A DNA stretch of 64,000 nucleotides. Origin: Cristatella mucedo (taxonomy: Eukaryota; Bryozoa; Phylactolaemata; Cristatellidae). Below are positions 13,000 through 25,850 of this stretch, piece after piece. Numbering within the stretch: the first letter of the stretch is position 1; every line of letters starts with the position of its first letter. The notes beneath the pieces were generated by a model, which searched no databases, had not been told where the DNA came from, and was given only the letters and a program-made list of their open reading frames with translations. The stretch spans positions 1,522,501-1,586,500 of the forward strand of contig WPIO01000085.1 in assembly GCA_009760855.2 (NCBI GenBank), in the 5' to 3' direction. The translations under genes were made by a program, and so were the position numbers.

Positions 13000-15180
13000 C
13001 GATGCGCGTCTACTTTGACGGCGAAGCGAGTGTGCAGGCGGAGTTGGACTTCGCTGCTCGCGCTTCCTGAATAGGTTATAGGTGATAGGTTATAGGCCCC
13101 GACTGTAGTCTGGTGGCGTGCGAGCGCTTAGCCGCTGCACGCCGGTCCGGCTCAGACTCCGGCTTGGACGCTGTTGGATCGGTCGAGGCGACGAACCTCG
13201 GTGAATAACGTGAGACGAGCGAATGCGAGAGACTGCTGCTTGGCTTCTCGCGCCGTGCGCCGCGAGAGACGGTCCTTTGCCGCCGTCGCCCGGCGCCGAA
13301 CGCTGACCAAATTAAGCCCGGATGGGCACGTCGCGCAGGTCGACGTCATTCGGGGACGAGTGACGGCGGCCCTCCGAGTGACGGCCGCGGCCGCCGCAGC
13401 AGCGCGGCGCTCCGGCGAACAGATCGCCGCAGATCGTTAGCCAAACGACTATCGACTTTGCGTGACGTGACGTGACGCCTCAGGGACGCTCAGCGATACG
13501 CGCGGGTCGACCGGTCGGGCGTCGGCGGCGGCCAGGCCGCGGCGATTCGGATCGCGACGGGCTCGCTGTCGCGCGTCCGCCGCGATCCGGCACGATAGTG
13601 AACCCGTGCGGAGCGAAAGGTGTAAGACCATTCGTCGACAGCCTACGTCACGGTCGAAGCGTCGCGCCCGCTTAGTGGGGAAGCCAGGCCGCCGCGAGCT
13701 ATCTATAGATATCTATACATATCTATATCTATATATAGGTATCTATAGGACCTAACCAGAGCTCACGCATACAGCCTCATTAGCCGGCAGTGCAGTGCCT
13801 ACCGAGTGCCTGGAGTCGAACTGCCGGCTCCGCCGAAGCGCGCCGCAGGTTGGTGCGCAGCCGCTCGGCGAGCCGCATCGGCGGCTGCGGCTGCGCCTAG
13901 CGACGCCGTCGCCTAGCGACGCCGTCGCCTAGCGACGCCGCAGCCAGCGGCCCCGTCGAATGCCGATCGCGCCGACTGCGCGACGCGAGCGTTCGCGAGC
14001 GGGCGACGTCGCGCGAACGCCCGCCATCGCCATCGGGAAAACTGCCGTCCAATTGCGGACCGGCAGTGCGATGCGGCTCGCTGTGGCCCGCCTTCGATCT
14101 GGACTGGCCCGCCTTTGAAGCGGCTTAGGCAGCCCTCGACGGGTCGGGCTCTGCTGCCTGGAAAGCGCCCGACCGTTCTCGGAAGCGAGGCGTCGCGCTT
14201 GCGAGCGGACCGTAGGGCAGCGGCAGCCGACGGACGACGGTTTCGGCGGGCTCGCCGGGCTCGCCCAGCCTGCCCGGTTGACCCGCTGCGAGCGTACGCC
14301 GTAGAAGGGTCTAGAGCGGTCGTCGAAGCTCGCCGATGTTCTCGTGCGCCGCCGTCGAGCGTTCGCGGCGCCGTTAAATGGACTTCCAAAGCAAATACGC
14401 CAAATGGCGCTCAAATCAGCACCAAGCGGTGGCGGCGGTGGCGCGTACCGAGCACTAGTAGCTCCCGCGCGACGAAGGGGAAAAGGAGAAAAGCCCGAGG
14501 CGAAACAGGAAGAGCTGGTTCAAAGGAGAAAGAGCCCGCGAAGGACGCCTCTTGAGCTAAATCAATAAAAAGACGCGTGCACTGCAGCAGCCCGCGAAGG
14601 ACGCCTCTTGAGCTAAATCAATAAAAAGACGCGTGCACTGCAGCAGCCCGCTCGGCGCGGCGGCGATCCGTAGCGGCAGTCAGCGACGCCGCCGCGCGCT
14701 GTCGTCCGCGCGAGGCGTCGGCGGCGGCGGCGGCGGCGGCGGCGGACCGCCCTGCACCGGCCGCCTTCGAGCCGACACTCACCGCATGCTCGGACTGCTA
14801 GCGGCGAGAAACGCTGGCGAGAAACGTCTTCGATCGGAGGTCGAGCGAGCCGTTTTCGTCTGCTATCGCCTGCTATCTTTCTCATTCGTCTGCTTCGCGG
14901 ACTTCGTTGCGAATAGAACGCTGCCTCGTCCGCTCTCGTTCGCCCGCACTGCCGTTCGTTCGACCGGAATCGACCAGAATCGGCCGCCATTCGCCAGCGA
15001 GCCCGCTGTCGCCTATGCACGACGCACGAGGGCCGCCGAGAGCAGACGAGCGACGTGCAGACGACGCTGCGGCCGCTTCACTTCTTCAAATCGGCGCAGG
15101 ACGCGAGAGCAGGCGGCCGCGATGGTCCGGAAGAGGCTGGCGCCTAGGTGCGTCCGAGGGATCTAATCCACGTTTTTAAA
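13000..15180. other. CpG-rich region without a supported gene
   Basis: Very GC-rich; long open frames overlap on both strands with Arg/Ala-rich products, typical of composition. No domain or splice structure is convincing. Contains a short (ATCTAT)n stretch at 13698-13750 and a 56-bp duplication at 14533-14651. Confidence 0.55.
14533..14651. repeat. 56-bp tandem duplication with AATAAA
   Basis: Two identical 56-bp copies plus a short third start. Each full copy contains AATCAATAAAAAG, so the duplication doubles a potential polyadenylation signal. Confidence 0.9.
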
Positions 15181-15276
15181 ACTACCCCTCCTCCTCAGAG
15201 CTGAGGCTGAGTCAACATATAGGCATCACATCGGCTAGTACGGCATCGTTGGTTCGTAGAGCCATGCCAGGTTCTG

Positions 15277-15309
15277 CTGCTGCTATGGGCGCAATGCCCA
15301 TAGCAGCAG
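15277..15309. repeat. Perfect hairpin, 14-bp arms
   Basis: CTGCTGCTATGGGC, a 5-base loop, then its exact reverse complement. No coding context was seen. Confidence 0.85.
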
Positions 15310-15934
15310 AGGCGGGCAGGGGAGAGGGGGAGAGGGCAGCGAGAGGGCGGGTGGGGTTCAGATGCCCCCCCCCCGGGGAGACAAGGCCAAACGGGTGCGC
15401 CAAAAGAAAAATGAATTGCGAATATTTTTAACCCTTTTCTATATGAGAGTATACAGTTATAATATAATTTATAGTTATTAAATTATACATATATTTATAA
15501 ATTATAAATCAATTATTAATAATTATAATTAGATTATAGTCCAATCTTGATTCCGAGCAAGTCCTTGTGCCAACGGACTTGAATAATTAGTTAAGTATAT
15601 TTACAGACTTTGACCTGTAGCTGTAGCTTGAAGCTCTCGCGGCAACAAGCACGCGACAGCCGCGGAAACACCGAGGGGGCACCCGCGTATTCGACTGGCT
15701 CTCGCAGACGCAGCGAGCACCTACGGACGTTCATCATCGCTCGTTCTCACCCCACCGTTCGCGTTCCCACCTGCCTGGGTTCCCACCTGCTCGCTCCAGC
15801 CAGCCAGCCAGCCTGCCTGCCTAAAGCGGGCTGCGCCGCAACTGCGGGCCCGAGTGCCGCGACGTAACACCGACAAGAGCGGCATTTTGCATTATCATGC
15901 GTGATTAGTGACTTATGCGTGGTTTTTGACGTGG

Positions 15935-16035
15935 CTACAATATAATAATAATAATAATACACATGATACAGCGCCCTCAGAGAGCTCAATCTTTTTCTAG
16001 GTGCTTTACATTCGCTGCAAAGGAAGGCCTGCGCA
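15935..16035 (-). mobile_element. L-A LINE 3' end fragment
   Basis: (AAT)n, then CAGCGCCCTCAGAGAGCTCA and TTCTAGGTGCTTTACATTCG: the reverse complement of the L-A tail. It lies back to back with the plus-strand copy that follows. Confidence 0.75.
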
Positions 16036-16077
16036 TTACTGCAGTCACTCTCCGGGAGCAACGGTAAGGCAGCGGCC

Positions 16078-16525
16078 GCCTGGTCAAGCATCGTACCACC
16101 CACTTTTTGGAATCTAACTGCTTACCTATTCCTCGTACAAACCTCAAATACTTTGGAGATCGGGCGTTTAGGTCGTATACTCCCAAAGCCTGGAACTCAC
16201 TCCCGAATTGCGTCCCGACAACTCCTGACTTGACCACATTTACAAAAAAAACACTGACGCATCTATCTGTGACAGCTTTTAGTGGGTCCCTATGATTCTT
16301 CCTTTATGTGCTGACACTGCATTGCATGCTGCCACTAACCAAGCGTGCATGCTGACCCTGTGCGTGTCACCTCTAACCATGCCATTCTTGTTGTTTATTG
16401 AGACTGCTACCACTAACCATTCGATCATACTTCATTTGCAGCACTTGCAAAGCGCCTAGAAAGAGATTGAGATCTCCGAGTTCGCTTTATAAAATGTATT
16501 ATTATTATTATCATTATTATTATTA
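16078..16525 (+). mobile_element. L-A LINE 3' fragment
   Basis: Encodes a broken piece of the L-A C-terminus (RTNLKYFGDRAFRSYTPKAW, then NSLPNC) followed by the 3' untranslated region and the terminal stem-loop with (ATT)n. It is 5' truncated and frame-damaged. Confidence 0.85.
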
Positions 16526-16904
16526 ACGGTCTGCAGGTCGGTGAGTGTAGCGCTGAGCGTGAGCTGCTATGAGCCTATGTTACCTAGTCGGCTGGAAGTT
16601 ACCTGCGAATAATACTGGCTACCTGAATATTCATACTGACTATGTATGTATGTATATATACAATATGTATTCAGCAATACTTCAGCTGCCTGAAGTGCGA
16701 CGAAACTTCTGTTCTACACGACACTCCGCAGCTGACACTTCGCACTGAGCTGGTGCGAAGTGAGTGAGGATCACGCCCGTTTGAGAGCAAAGAAGGTCCG
16801 TTTTCTGGCAAAGATGGCCGAGCCGTGAGCGCTGAGCCTGCAGCTCAAGAGGCAACTTGCGAATGGGCTTGCAGTTGGCAGGACCTGGCTGGTCTACTCT
16901 CCCT

Positions 16905-17540
16905 GAAAGCAGTCGGCACAGTCGGCTTCCTTTGTTTGCTCTTTCCTAGGTCGCAGTTGCCACATCACTCCACTTCTCGCCGACCTGCACTGGCTACCAG
17001 TCAAGCAATGGATCGACTTCAAGGTTTTGTCGCTCACTTTTACGTCACTTCATTCTTTGGCTCCAGCCTATCTCTCAGATCTACTCCCCCAACAGGCCAG
17101 GCATCGTACCACCCGCTTTTCGGAATCCAACAGTCTACAAATACCTCGTACAAACCTCAAATCCTCAGTTGGAGACCGTGCATTTAGTTCGTATGCTCCC
17201 AAAGCCTGGAACTGACTCCCGACTTGCGTCACAACATCCCCTGACTTGACCACATTTAAAAAGAACTTAAAAACACGCCTATTTAGGATAGCATTTAGTG
17301 GGTCCCATGTGATTCGTCCTTCATGTGCTTATGCGAGCTGACACTGTGCATGCTGCCACTAACCGCATTTGCATGCTGACCCTGTGCTTGTCACCCCTAA
17401 CCATGTTATTAAGGTTGTTTATCGAGCATGATATTACTCACCATTCAATTGCATTTCCCTTTGCAGCAAATGTAAGGCGCCTACAAAGAGATTGAGTTCT
17501 CTAAGGGTGCTTTATCAAGTGCATTATTGTTATTATTATA
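16905..17540 (+). mobile_element. L-A LINE 3' fragment, longer copy
   Basis: Carries more of the C-terminal coding part, with recognisable but frame-broken DLHWLPVKQWIDFKVL-like, APAYLSDLLP and SYAPKAWN pieces, then the 3' untranslated region and stem-loop tail. The LHWLPV-type C-terminus is typical of CR1/L2-group LINEs. Confidence 0.88.
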
Positions 17541-17559
17541 GGTCCATCTAGAATTCCCG

Positions 17560-19060
17560 ATCGTCACTTGAATTGGAAAAAGGGTTTAGCCTGTGGAGGA
17601 AATCAGGAAAGCTAATCGCCCACCAAAGAAGCCCTTCTCACCGTCAGTCTTTCGCCACACAGAAAGAAACCCAGAGAAGACTTCTCAAAAGAAGTGGACT
17701 AGACATCGCTGTTGATGCGCAGATCTTATCGAAAAAGCAGCGGTGGCAGGAAGTCTTTCTTACACAGGGTTCTCAGCTGCATCAAGTTCTTGTTTTCTCA
17801 AAACCTGGCATTGCGTGGTCACCAGGAGAGAGATGGGGCAAGGCTGGTGATGAAAACTCTGTAAACCTCTTGGGAATTCTCCATCAGCTCGCTCTGTGCA
17901 ATCGTCTTCTGCTTCGATCCCATCTGGACCGCGCCAAAAATAGTCCAAAGTCAGTCTCTTATCTGTCTCCTCAAACCTAAAATTAGCTCCGCGAAGTCCT
18001 ATTCTTGCATCCACAGACAGAGAGACAAGCTAACTCTGCAACGTTCGGCAAAGCAAGTACTCCGGAATTCTATTTGACTCTTCTCCTGATTTGGCACACG
18101 GCGAGCTGCCAGTGTCCGAGATCGTTAGATGTGTCGATGTTGATTTTGCTAATAAAACAGTCGTCTTCAAAGGGTCTTTTCTGGGCTTTTCTCATATCGA
18201 CGCCAAAGATACTGCCAAAACTGAGGGTCTCAGCTTGGATAAACTCGAGTCTGACGAAGTGTCCTGGCGAGATAGCAGGTCGCAGTGCTACGACAGCGCA
18301 GCGGCGATGCCTGGCCACTTGTCAGATGTCCAAAAGAGAATACTGTCCAGAAATGTGCGGGGGAAGCTCTTTAAATTGTGATGACCACAGCCTAAACCTG
18401 GCAGGAGTTTATGCTGCAAGTCAAGATTGCGTTATCATTAGCTTTTTTGGAACATTGGAGAGCACCTACTTTTTCGCTTCAAGATCTGAACTCTGAGGCG
18501 GGAAGAACTGAAGAAAGTCTTAGACATCACTGTCAAACGTGACTCTGCGAACAACAAGGCGAAGCGCAAGGGTGGAGGCTGCGACAGCTAGCAATGGTAG
18601 ACTGGACAGTATCGTAGGTATTTTGGAGCAACTGTCTGTCTGAGGACACAAGTGGAGTACATTAAACAAGAAGAAAAGCTGGCAACTCTCCTACATTGTA
18701 TCTTGAACTTTCAAGAATAATGTAGAAAATCACAAGACTATCTCCGACAAGAAATTGCAACCAGGTTTAAACTGCTCACAGATTATGATGCCAAATTTGG
18801 TATCTTACTGGAAGTTGAACAGCTTTTGAAGACACTTGACCCGACCAACCTCTGCCAGCAATGTCTAGATCTTGGAGTCTTCTACTGTTCAAATGTTCAA
18901 TGTTTCAAATGTTCAAATCAAATCGGAATAGAGCTGTACAACGAAATGTGTGACCGTAAAGTGCTTCTTGCCACACGTTGTGACTCGGCACCCAAGACCC
19001 CCTTTAACTCATGTCTTTACTTGTCAGTTACGGAGAAGATGAGTTTCTTAATTTGAGAGT
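17560..19060 (+). pseudogene. Decayed hAT-type transposase (DUF4371/ZMYM-like)
   Basis: Successive pieces in changing frames match the order of hAT proteins with a TTF zinc-finger/DUF4371 region: FSLWRKSGKLIAHQRSPSHR; then NLLGILHQLALCNRLLLRSH followed by SVSYLSP; then ELPVSEIVRCVDVDFANKTV; then QCYDSAAAMPGHLSDVQKRI; then DDHSLNLAGVYA with a following FFASRS. Frameshifts and stops separate them, so it cannot make a full protein. A late piece at 18826-19056 may be the start of the C-terminal part. No terminal inverted repeats were identified. Confidence 0.72.
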
Positions 19061-19868
19061 TACCTTGCAAGTTCTTTTCACCCGTAGCTGTATCAGTAGA
19101 CAGTTGCGAAAGCTATAAGCCTAGCAAGCTGTTCAACCTCGTCGCCAGCGTATTATATCTATGCTGACGTTAAATTTTTTTTTAAATTTTAGATTTTGGG
19201 TCTAGTGTTTAGGGGTCGTCCATCTTCGCCGTACGTATTAGCCGGTCTAATGGCGCACAGTCACGTGAGTAGGTAGGCAGTCGGATTTCCTATCGATGCC
19301 TCTCACCAGGTGGGGGCGGAGACCAGGATCTTCTGATCGGGGTCAAGGTCTGAATTTTCAAGAAGGGGGCGAGGTACACTGCTCCTAACCCCCTCGGGCC
19401 TGTAGATACGCGATGTGCGTGCGGCTCCACGAAAGTGCCGCCCGGACGACGGAGCCGTCGGCGACAGCGCCGTAAGCGTCGGAAGCTGTCGACAGCCCGT
19501 GGCCTTCGGAAGCCGCAGCGGCAGCAGCAGCCGCGCCAGAGCCGTCCTCCTCGGACGGGCTTCCCGAGCGGCGCGCCTTTGCGCGCCGCGCGCCCCTTTC
19601 TCTCGCCGCGCCGAGGCGCGCCGCCGAATCGTCCGTCCCGGGTTGTCTCCTCCCTCCTGGGCACGTCGTCGACCGATCGGCGTTCGCGCGACGCGACCGA
19701 AGAGACGTTTGATAAGGATCGAACGGGATTTCGAGCGCAGCGCAATTCAGCTCTGGATCCTTCGATCGAGATGCGACGCACAATTCGCTCGCGCGAGCGC
19801 CTCGCGCGAGCGGACGCAGGCGTGCCGACGGCGCATGCGCCGCCGATTTGTGCCGCTCGCAGAGGCGG
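19060..19868. other. GC-rich stretch before the 39-bp array, no gene supported
   Basis: Frames open on both strands with Arg-rich products; the plus-strand frame runs on into the repeat array, which is an artefact of the array having no stops. Confidence 0.55.
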
Positions 19869-22662
19869 CGCAAGACGCGGCTCAAATCGGCGATCAAATC
19901 GAAATCAAATAAAATGCAGCTCAAATTGGGGATCGAATCGGCGATCAAATCAAATGGGGCTCAAATCGTCGACCAAATCGGCTCAAATCGTCGACCAAAT
20001 CGAAATCAAATCAAATGCGGCTCAAATCGGCGATCAAATCGAAATCAAATCAAAGGCAGCTCAAATTGGCGATCAAATCAAACGCGGCCCAAATCGTCGA
20101 CCAAATCGAAATCAAATCAAATGCGGCTCAAATCGGCGACCAAATCGAAATCAAATCAAATGCGGCTCAAATCGGCGATCAAATCGAAATCAAATCAAAT
20201 GCGGCTCAAATCGGCGATCAAATCGAAATCAAATCAAACGCGGCTCAAATCGGCGATCAAATCGAAATCAAATCAAATGCGGCTCAAATCGGCGACCAAA
20301 TCGAAATCAAATCAAATCAAATGCGGCTCAAATCGGCGACCAAATCGAAATCAAATCAAATGCGGCTCAAATCGGCGATCAAATCGCTCAAAATCAAATC
20401 AAATCAAATCAAAACAAATTGGCGCGGCTCAAATCGGCGATCAAATCGAAATCAAATCAAATGCGGCTCGAAATCAAATCAAACGCGGCTCAAATCGGCG
20501 ATCAAAATCAAATCGGCGATCAAATCGAAATCAAAATCAAATGCGGCTCAAATCGACCAAATCGATCAACAAATCGAAATCAAATCAACATGCAGATCAA
20601 AAATCGAAAAAATCAAATCAAATGCGGCTCAAATCGGCGACCAAATCGAAATCAAATCAAATGCGGCTCAAATCGGCGATCAACTCGAAATCAAATCAAA
20701 CGCGGCTCAAATCGTCGATCAAATCGAAATCAAATAAAATGCAGCTCAAATTGGCGATCAAATCGAAATCAAATAAAATGCAGCTCAAATTGGCGATCAA
20801 ATCAAACGCGGCCCAAATCGTCGACCAAATCGAAATCAAATCAAATGCGGCTCAAATTGGCGACCAAATCGAAATCAAATCAAATGCGGCTCAAATCGGC
20901 GATCAACTCGAAATCAAATCAAATGCGGCTCAAATCGGCGACCAAATCGAAATCAAATCAAATGCGGCTCAAATTGGCGACCAAATCGAAATCAAATCAA
21001 ATGCGGCTCAAATCGGCGACCAAATCGAAATCAAATCAAATGCGGCTCAAATCGTTGATCAAATCGAAATCAAATCAAATGCAGCTCAAATTGGCGATCA
21101 AATCAAATGCGGCTTAAATCGGCGATCAACTCGAAATCAAATCAAACGCGGCTCAAATCGGCGATCAAATCGAAATCAAATCAAATGCAGCTCAAATCGG
21201 CGATTAAATCGGCGATCAAATCAAATGCGGCTCAAATCGGCGATTAAATCGAAATCAAATCAAATGCAGCTCAAATTGGCGATCAAATCGGCGATCAAAT
21301 CAAATGCGGCTCAAATCGGCGATCAAATCGAAATCAAATCAAACGCGGCTCAAATCGGCGATCAAATCGAAATCAAATCAAATGCGGCTCAAATCGTCGA
21401 TCAAATCGAAATCAAATCAAATGCGGCTCAAATCGTCGATCAAATCGAAATCAAATAAAATGCAGCTCAAATTGGCGATCAAATCAAACGCGGCCCAAAT
21501 CGTCGACCAAATCGAAATCAAATCAAATGCGGCTCAAATTGGCGACCAAATCGAAATCAAATCAAATGCGGCTTAAATCGGCGACCAACTCGAAATCAAA
21601 TCAAATGCGGCTCAAATTGGCGATCAAATCAAATGCGGCTTAAATCGGCGATCAACTCAAAATCACATCAAACGCGGCTCAAATCGGCTATCAAATCGAA
21701 ATCAAATCAAATGCGGCTCAAATCGGCGATCAACTCGAAATCAAATCAAATGCGGCTCAAATTGGCGATCAAATCAAACGCGGCTCAAATCGGCGATCAA
21801 ATCGAAATCAAATCAAATGCGGCTCAAATCGGCGACCAAATCGAAATCAAATCAAATGCGGCTCAAATCGGCGATCAACTCGAAATCAAATCAAACGCGG
21901 CTCAAATCGGCGATCAAATCGAAATCAAATCAAATGCGGCTCAAATCGTCGATCAAATCGGCGATCAAATCAAATGCGGCTCAAATCGGCGATCAAATCG
22001 AAATCAAATCAAATGCAGCTCAAATTGGCGATCAAATCGTCGATCAAATCAAATGCGGCTCAAATCGGCGATCAACTCGAAATCAAATCAAATGCGGCTC
22101 AAATTGGCGATCAAATCAAATGCGGCTTAAATCGGCGATCAACTCGAAATCAAATCAAATGCGGCTGAAATCGTCGATCAAATCGAAATCAAATCAAATG
22201 CAGCTCAAATTGGCGATCAAATCAAACGCGGCTCAAATCGGCGACCAAATCGAAATCAAATCAAATGCGGCTCAAATCGGCGATCAACTCGAAATCAAAT
22301 CAAACGCGGCTCATATCGGCGATCAAATCGAAATCAAATCAAATGCGGCTCAAATCGTCGATCAAATCGAAATCAAATCAAATGCAGCTCAAATTGGCGA
22401 TCAAATCAAACGCGGCTCAAATCGGCGATCAAATCAAATCGAAATCAAATCAAATGCGGCTCAAATCGGCGATCAACTCGAAATCAAATCAAATGCGGCT
22501 CAAATCGGCGATCAAATCGAAATCAAATCAAATGCGGCTCAAATCGGCGATCAACTCGAAATCAAATCAAATGCGGCTCAAATCGGCGATCAAATCGAAA
22601 TCAAATCAAATGCGGCTCAAATCGGCGATCAATTCGAAATCAAATCAAATGCGGCTCAATTC
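19868..22662. repeat. 39-bp minisatellite array, about 2.8 kb
   Basis: Unit: ATGCGGCTCAAATCGGCGAT CAAATCGAAATCAAATCAA (39 bases), with shortened variants (about 27 bases lacking CGAAATCAAAT) and TTGG, GTCG and AACTCG variants arranged in recurring blocks. Because 39 is a multiple of 3 and the unit has no stop in any forward frame, three overlapping frames of up to 560 codons appear. These are not evidence of coding; the minus strand has stops. Confidence 0.97.
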
Positions 22663-23000
22663 GGCGGGCAGCCGACCGCTGGCGCCGCCGCTGTCTCAAA
22701 TCGAGCGACCGCTTGAATGAACGGCCGCCATTTCGCTCGCCACTATCAGGTGCAAAACAAATCTTCATGGAAATAGTGTAAACAACACATAAATATATAA
22801 ATAATATATATATGTGTAACAAAATAATTAAATGAAACGTATAAATAGTGCACACAAATATGCAAATATACAGGGGAATAGATAATATATTTCACCAACG
22901 CGGTCATTATCGACGTAACGGTGCCGTTTGACGACAGCGAGGCTGCCGTGGCTGTGGCGGCCCGGAGTAAGATCGCTAAGTAAGTGGCTATAAAAAAATA

Positions 23001-23152
23001 TAATTCGTTTTGTATAGCGCCCCAAGATAACTTAATATCGATTCAGGCGCTTCACATATGCCTCCGGGCTCGAGCCAACGACCTCAGCCAGACCTTGGTC
23101 GGGGGCGAGCACCTTAACCGCTGGACCAAACCAGCTCGGCAAGTAGCTCGAT
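23001..23152 (-). mobile_element. tRNA-derived SINE (main family)
   Basis: Well preserved. On the minus strand it reads CCGAGCTGGTTTGGTCCAGC, GGTTAAGGTGCTCGCC, GACCAAGGTCTGGCTGAGGT, the B box GTTGGCTCGAGCCC, then GAAGCGCCTGAATCGATATT and GGGGCGCTATACAAAACG. Confidence 0.9.
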
Positions 23153-23870
23153 ATCTTAGCACTTTCACCAACTTTGCTGTAGCCCAAGCGTTTACGGTGC
23201 TTCCGCTCGGACAAGCTGAGATGGCGCTTTGGAAGGCTGCTATATTTTCTCTAAGCAAGTTTTGCATTTACGCTGCTTTGCTTTGCGTTGACCAGTTTCG
23301 TGAAATGGCTGCGAACTAACGGCACATTTTACGTCGCAGCTGTTTACTCTGTTTTCGTATCAATATCAATCAAGATTCTGAATGAAACCAAGCTGAAAGG
23401 AAAAGACGCTCTTGCGTTTGCAAACCAGCTCGGCGTATAGCCCGGCCTCTCCCGACTGCTGGCTACCGGTCAGCAGAGGTGAGGCCCTTTGTGGTCGGAG
23501 CCCTGGGTGGCCCTGGGTGGCCGGATAATGAAGCCTGCCTGGCGGACCTCGGCTTTGCGTGAAAGAAAAGGACGGCATTGCGGTGGCTGTGCGTCTCGGA
23601 CGCCATTTCCGGGTCGGAGGCCGCGCGATCCCTGTTCCTGAACCGGCGGGAATCGCGCTGAGCGGCCCCGGCAGGGCAGTCGCTCCTCTGGCCAAGCTGC
23701 TATAATTTATTCTAATATTTTAATGCATATCTTGTAGTAAGTAAAAAGCGAATAAATGAATATAATGTAGAAATAGTGCAAAACGCCGACTTTCAAAGCG
23801 GCCCAGTCTGAGCTTAAGATTTGCGCCAGAAGCGGCTCGCGTCCGTCTACGCGGTCGACGACGGGTACAA
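23153..23870. other. No gene or repeat recognised
   Basis: Unremarkable sequence with only short open frames. A GC-rich stretch near 23480-23660 has a CCCTGGGTGG duplication. Confidence 0.6.
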
Positions 23871-24763
23871 AGAACAACCACAATCCACAGCAATCCACTC
23901 TAGCTAGGCTAAAATCAACTGGAAATTGGCGTCGCCGAGCTCAAATTTTGGGCGGATATTGTAGTACACCTTCGCTTTGGTCTATCTGCCATATTGCGTC
24001 AGTCACTTCGCGAACGCGCCCTTTTGCAAAAGAACTGCAACGCCGGAAGCTTGAGTCCCAAGTCACCGCAATCCAATTTAGTTCGCTTCAGATCTAACTC
24101 AAATCAGTTTCGCAGAGCTCAAAAAAAGTTTAGAGTATCAAACTGAGCTACATGAAAAATGTACCCAGAGAATTTCGCGTGATTACGCTCATGCGTTTCC
24201 ATGAAGTCTGCTAAAATCATCATGCTGCGGCCCGGACTAATGTGGCAATCCATCGCAATCCACTGCATTCCGCCGCGCCATGGAAGGAATACTGTTCGAA
24301 GAGCTCATTTTTTAATTGCATATGACAGTGTGCTCTGCGAAAACTGCACTAAAACATTCACTTTCACTGGCCATCCTCGTACGATGCACTTCAATCGGCT
24401 GCAATAGCGGGGCCAAAATCGCAATCCACACCAATCCACCGCATCCACCATAAAACGACTAGAAAGAGATTGCGCCGAGCTCCAGTTTTCATTGCATATT
24501 GAAGAGCACCGTGTTTTGTGCACATCCACTGAAAAAGGAAAAATCGTGCGACCGTGCACTGCTGGCAATGTGTGCGACACTAGCCTGAAATGACCTTCGA
24601 AAATACTGCATCCCATTATATAATGATATTACATATGATAATGATAATATAATGATGATGATGATGATGATGATAATAATATAATGATAATATAATGATA
24701 TTATTTCAAATTGAAAATCATCCTCAAATCGAACCAACGTGAAGCTCGAATTCACATAATATA

Positions 24764-24798
<35 letters not shown>

Positions 24799-25850
24799 TC
24801 ACATAATAGCATATAAGACTGGACTCAGTTCAAAATGCACCCAGAAATTCTCGCTCCACTCCAGCACACGCGTTATCTCATGCAATGCACCGCAATCGAC
24901 TGCAGCGGTCCGTTATCGTACCGCAATCCCTGCAATCCGCGGCAAAGCGATCAGAGCGCGTGTACTAGAGAGCTCTAATTATGATTGCACGCTGCTCTAC
25001 TCTTCGGTTATTTTGTACTCGCACAATTTCATTCCAATTGCCTCGTCCATTTTACAGCAATGCACTGCCATGGCCTGGGTCAATACCGCAATCTACAACG
25101 ATCCGATTCCAAATTCCCATACACTGGTTTCTCAATGCTCCAAGTTTAATGCATATTACAGAACACACTGTTTAAAGTGCAGCCACGTTATCTTAATCAA
25201 TTGAGGTAGTTAAATCGCAGGCAATGATTGGCAATCTACGGCAACAGCTCGAAGGAGCAATCCACTACAATCCTGAGGAGGCAAATCGACCACGTATTGG
25301 CTGCTTCGCGAAGCCCCAATTGTCGTTGCATTTAACGTGTCATCGTGTTACAGTGAAATCGTAAACTTGTTTTCAAGCTATTTCTCACGTTAATTGTCAG
25401 CAATGCACGGCAATCGACAGCAATGGCCGCAGCCAATACCGCAAAAATCCTGAGGAGGCGGAGAAATCGACGAGAAATCGGCTGCACGAAGCTGCACGAA
25501 GCTTCCCGAAGATCCACGTAACATCTCGCCGCGAGCCCAAGTGCTGTCAACGCACTCGGTGCGTTCAGTCTCGGGCGGCGCACGCAGCACTCGACAGCCA
25601 TGGCCCTGGCAGATACGGCAATCCATTACGATCCATCGCAAGTAGCCGGTAAGTGGCTGGGCCAAGGTCAAGGTTTTCTTGCGCGTCGCGGCGCTTTGGA
25701 TTTGAAGTGCAGTGACATCCTTTCAACCGATCGCGCACGCTTAATCGCGACGAACAATGAATGGAAGTCGACAGCACTGGCCCGGGCCAATACGCCAACT
25801 CGAGGCGGATCGACGAGAAATTGGCAATAGTGCGAAGCAGCCAGGAGCAG
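23870..25850. repeat. Degenerate satellite, period about 175-185 bp
   Basis: A block of the type GCAATCCACNGCAATCCAC recurs near 23885, 24060, 24245, 24425, 24890, 25070, 25240, 25405 and 25610. About 55 bases after each comes an AGCTC...TTTT...ATTGCATAT element, and then CACTGTGTT-like and GTGCA words. Monomers are strongly diverged. Microsatellites (TGA)n and (TA)n at 24620-24800 interrupt the array. Confidence 0.65.

Noticed and set aside
13152-15166. Arg-rich frames up to 177 codons
   Set aside because: Same compositional effect; overlapping frames on opposite strands cannot all be real and none is recognised.
19435-22716. Long plus-strand frames of 560, 536 and 299 codons
   Set aside because: They are products of a 39-base unit without stops; all three frames are open together and none resembles a known domain. 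A stop-free 39-base unit is not rare by chance.
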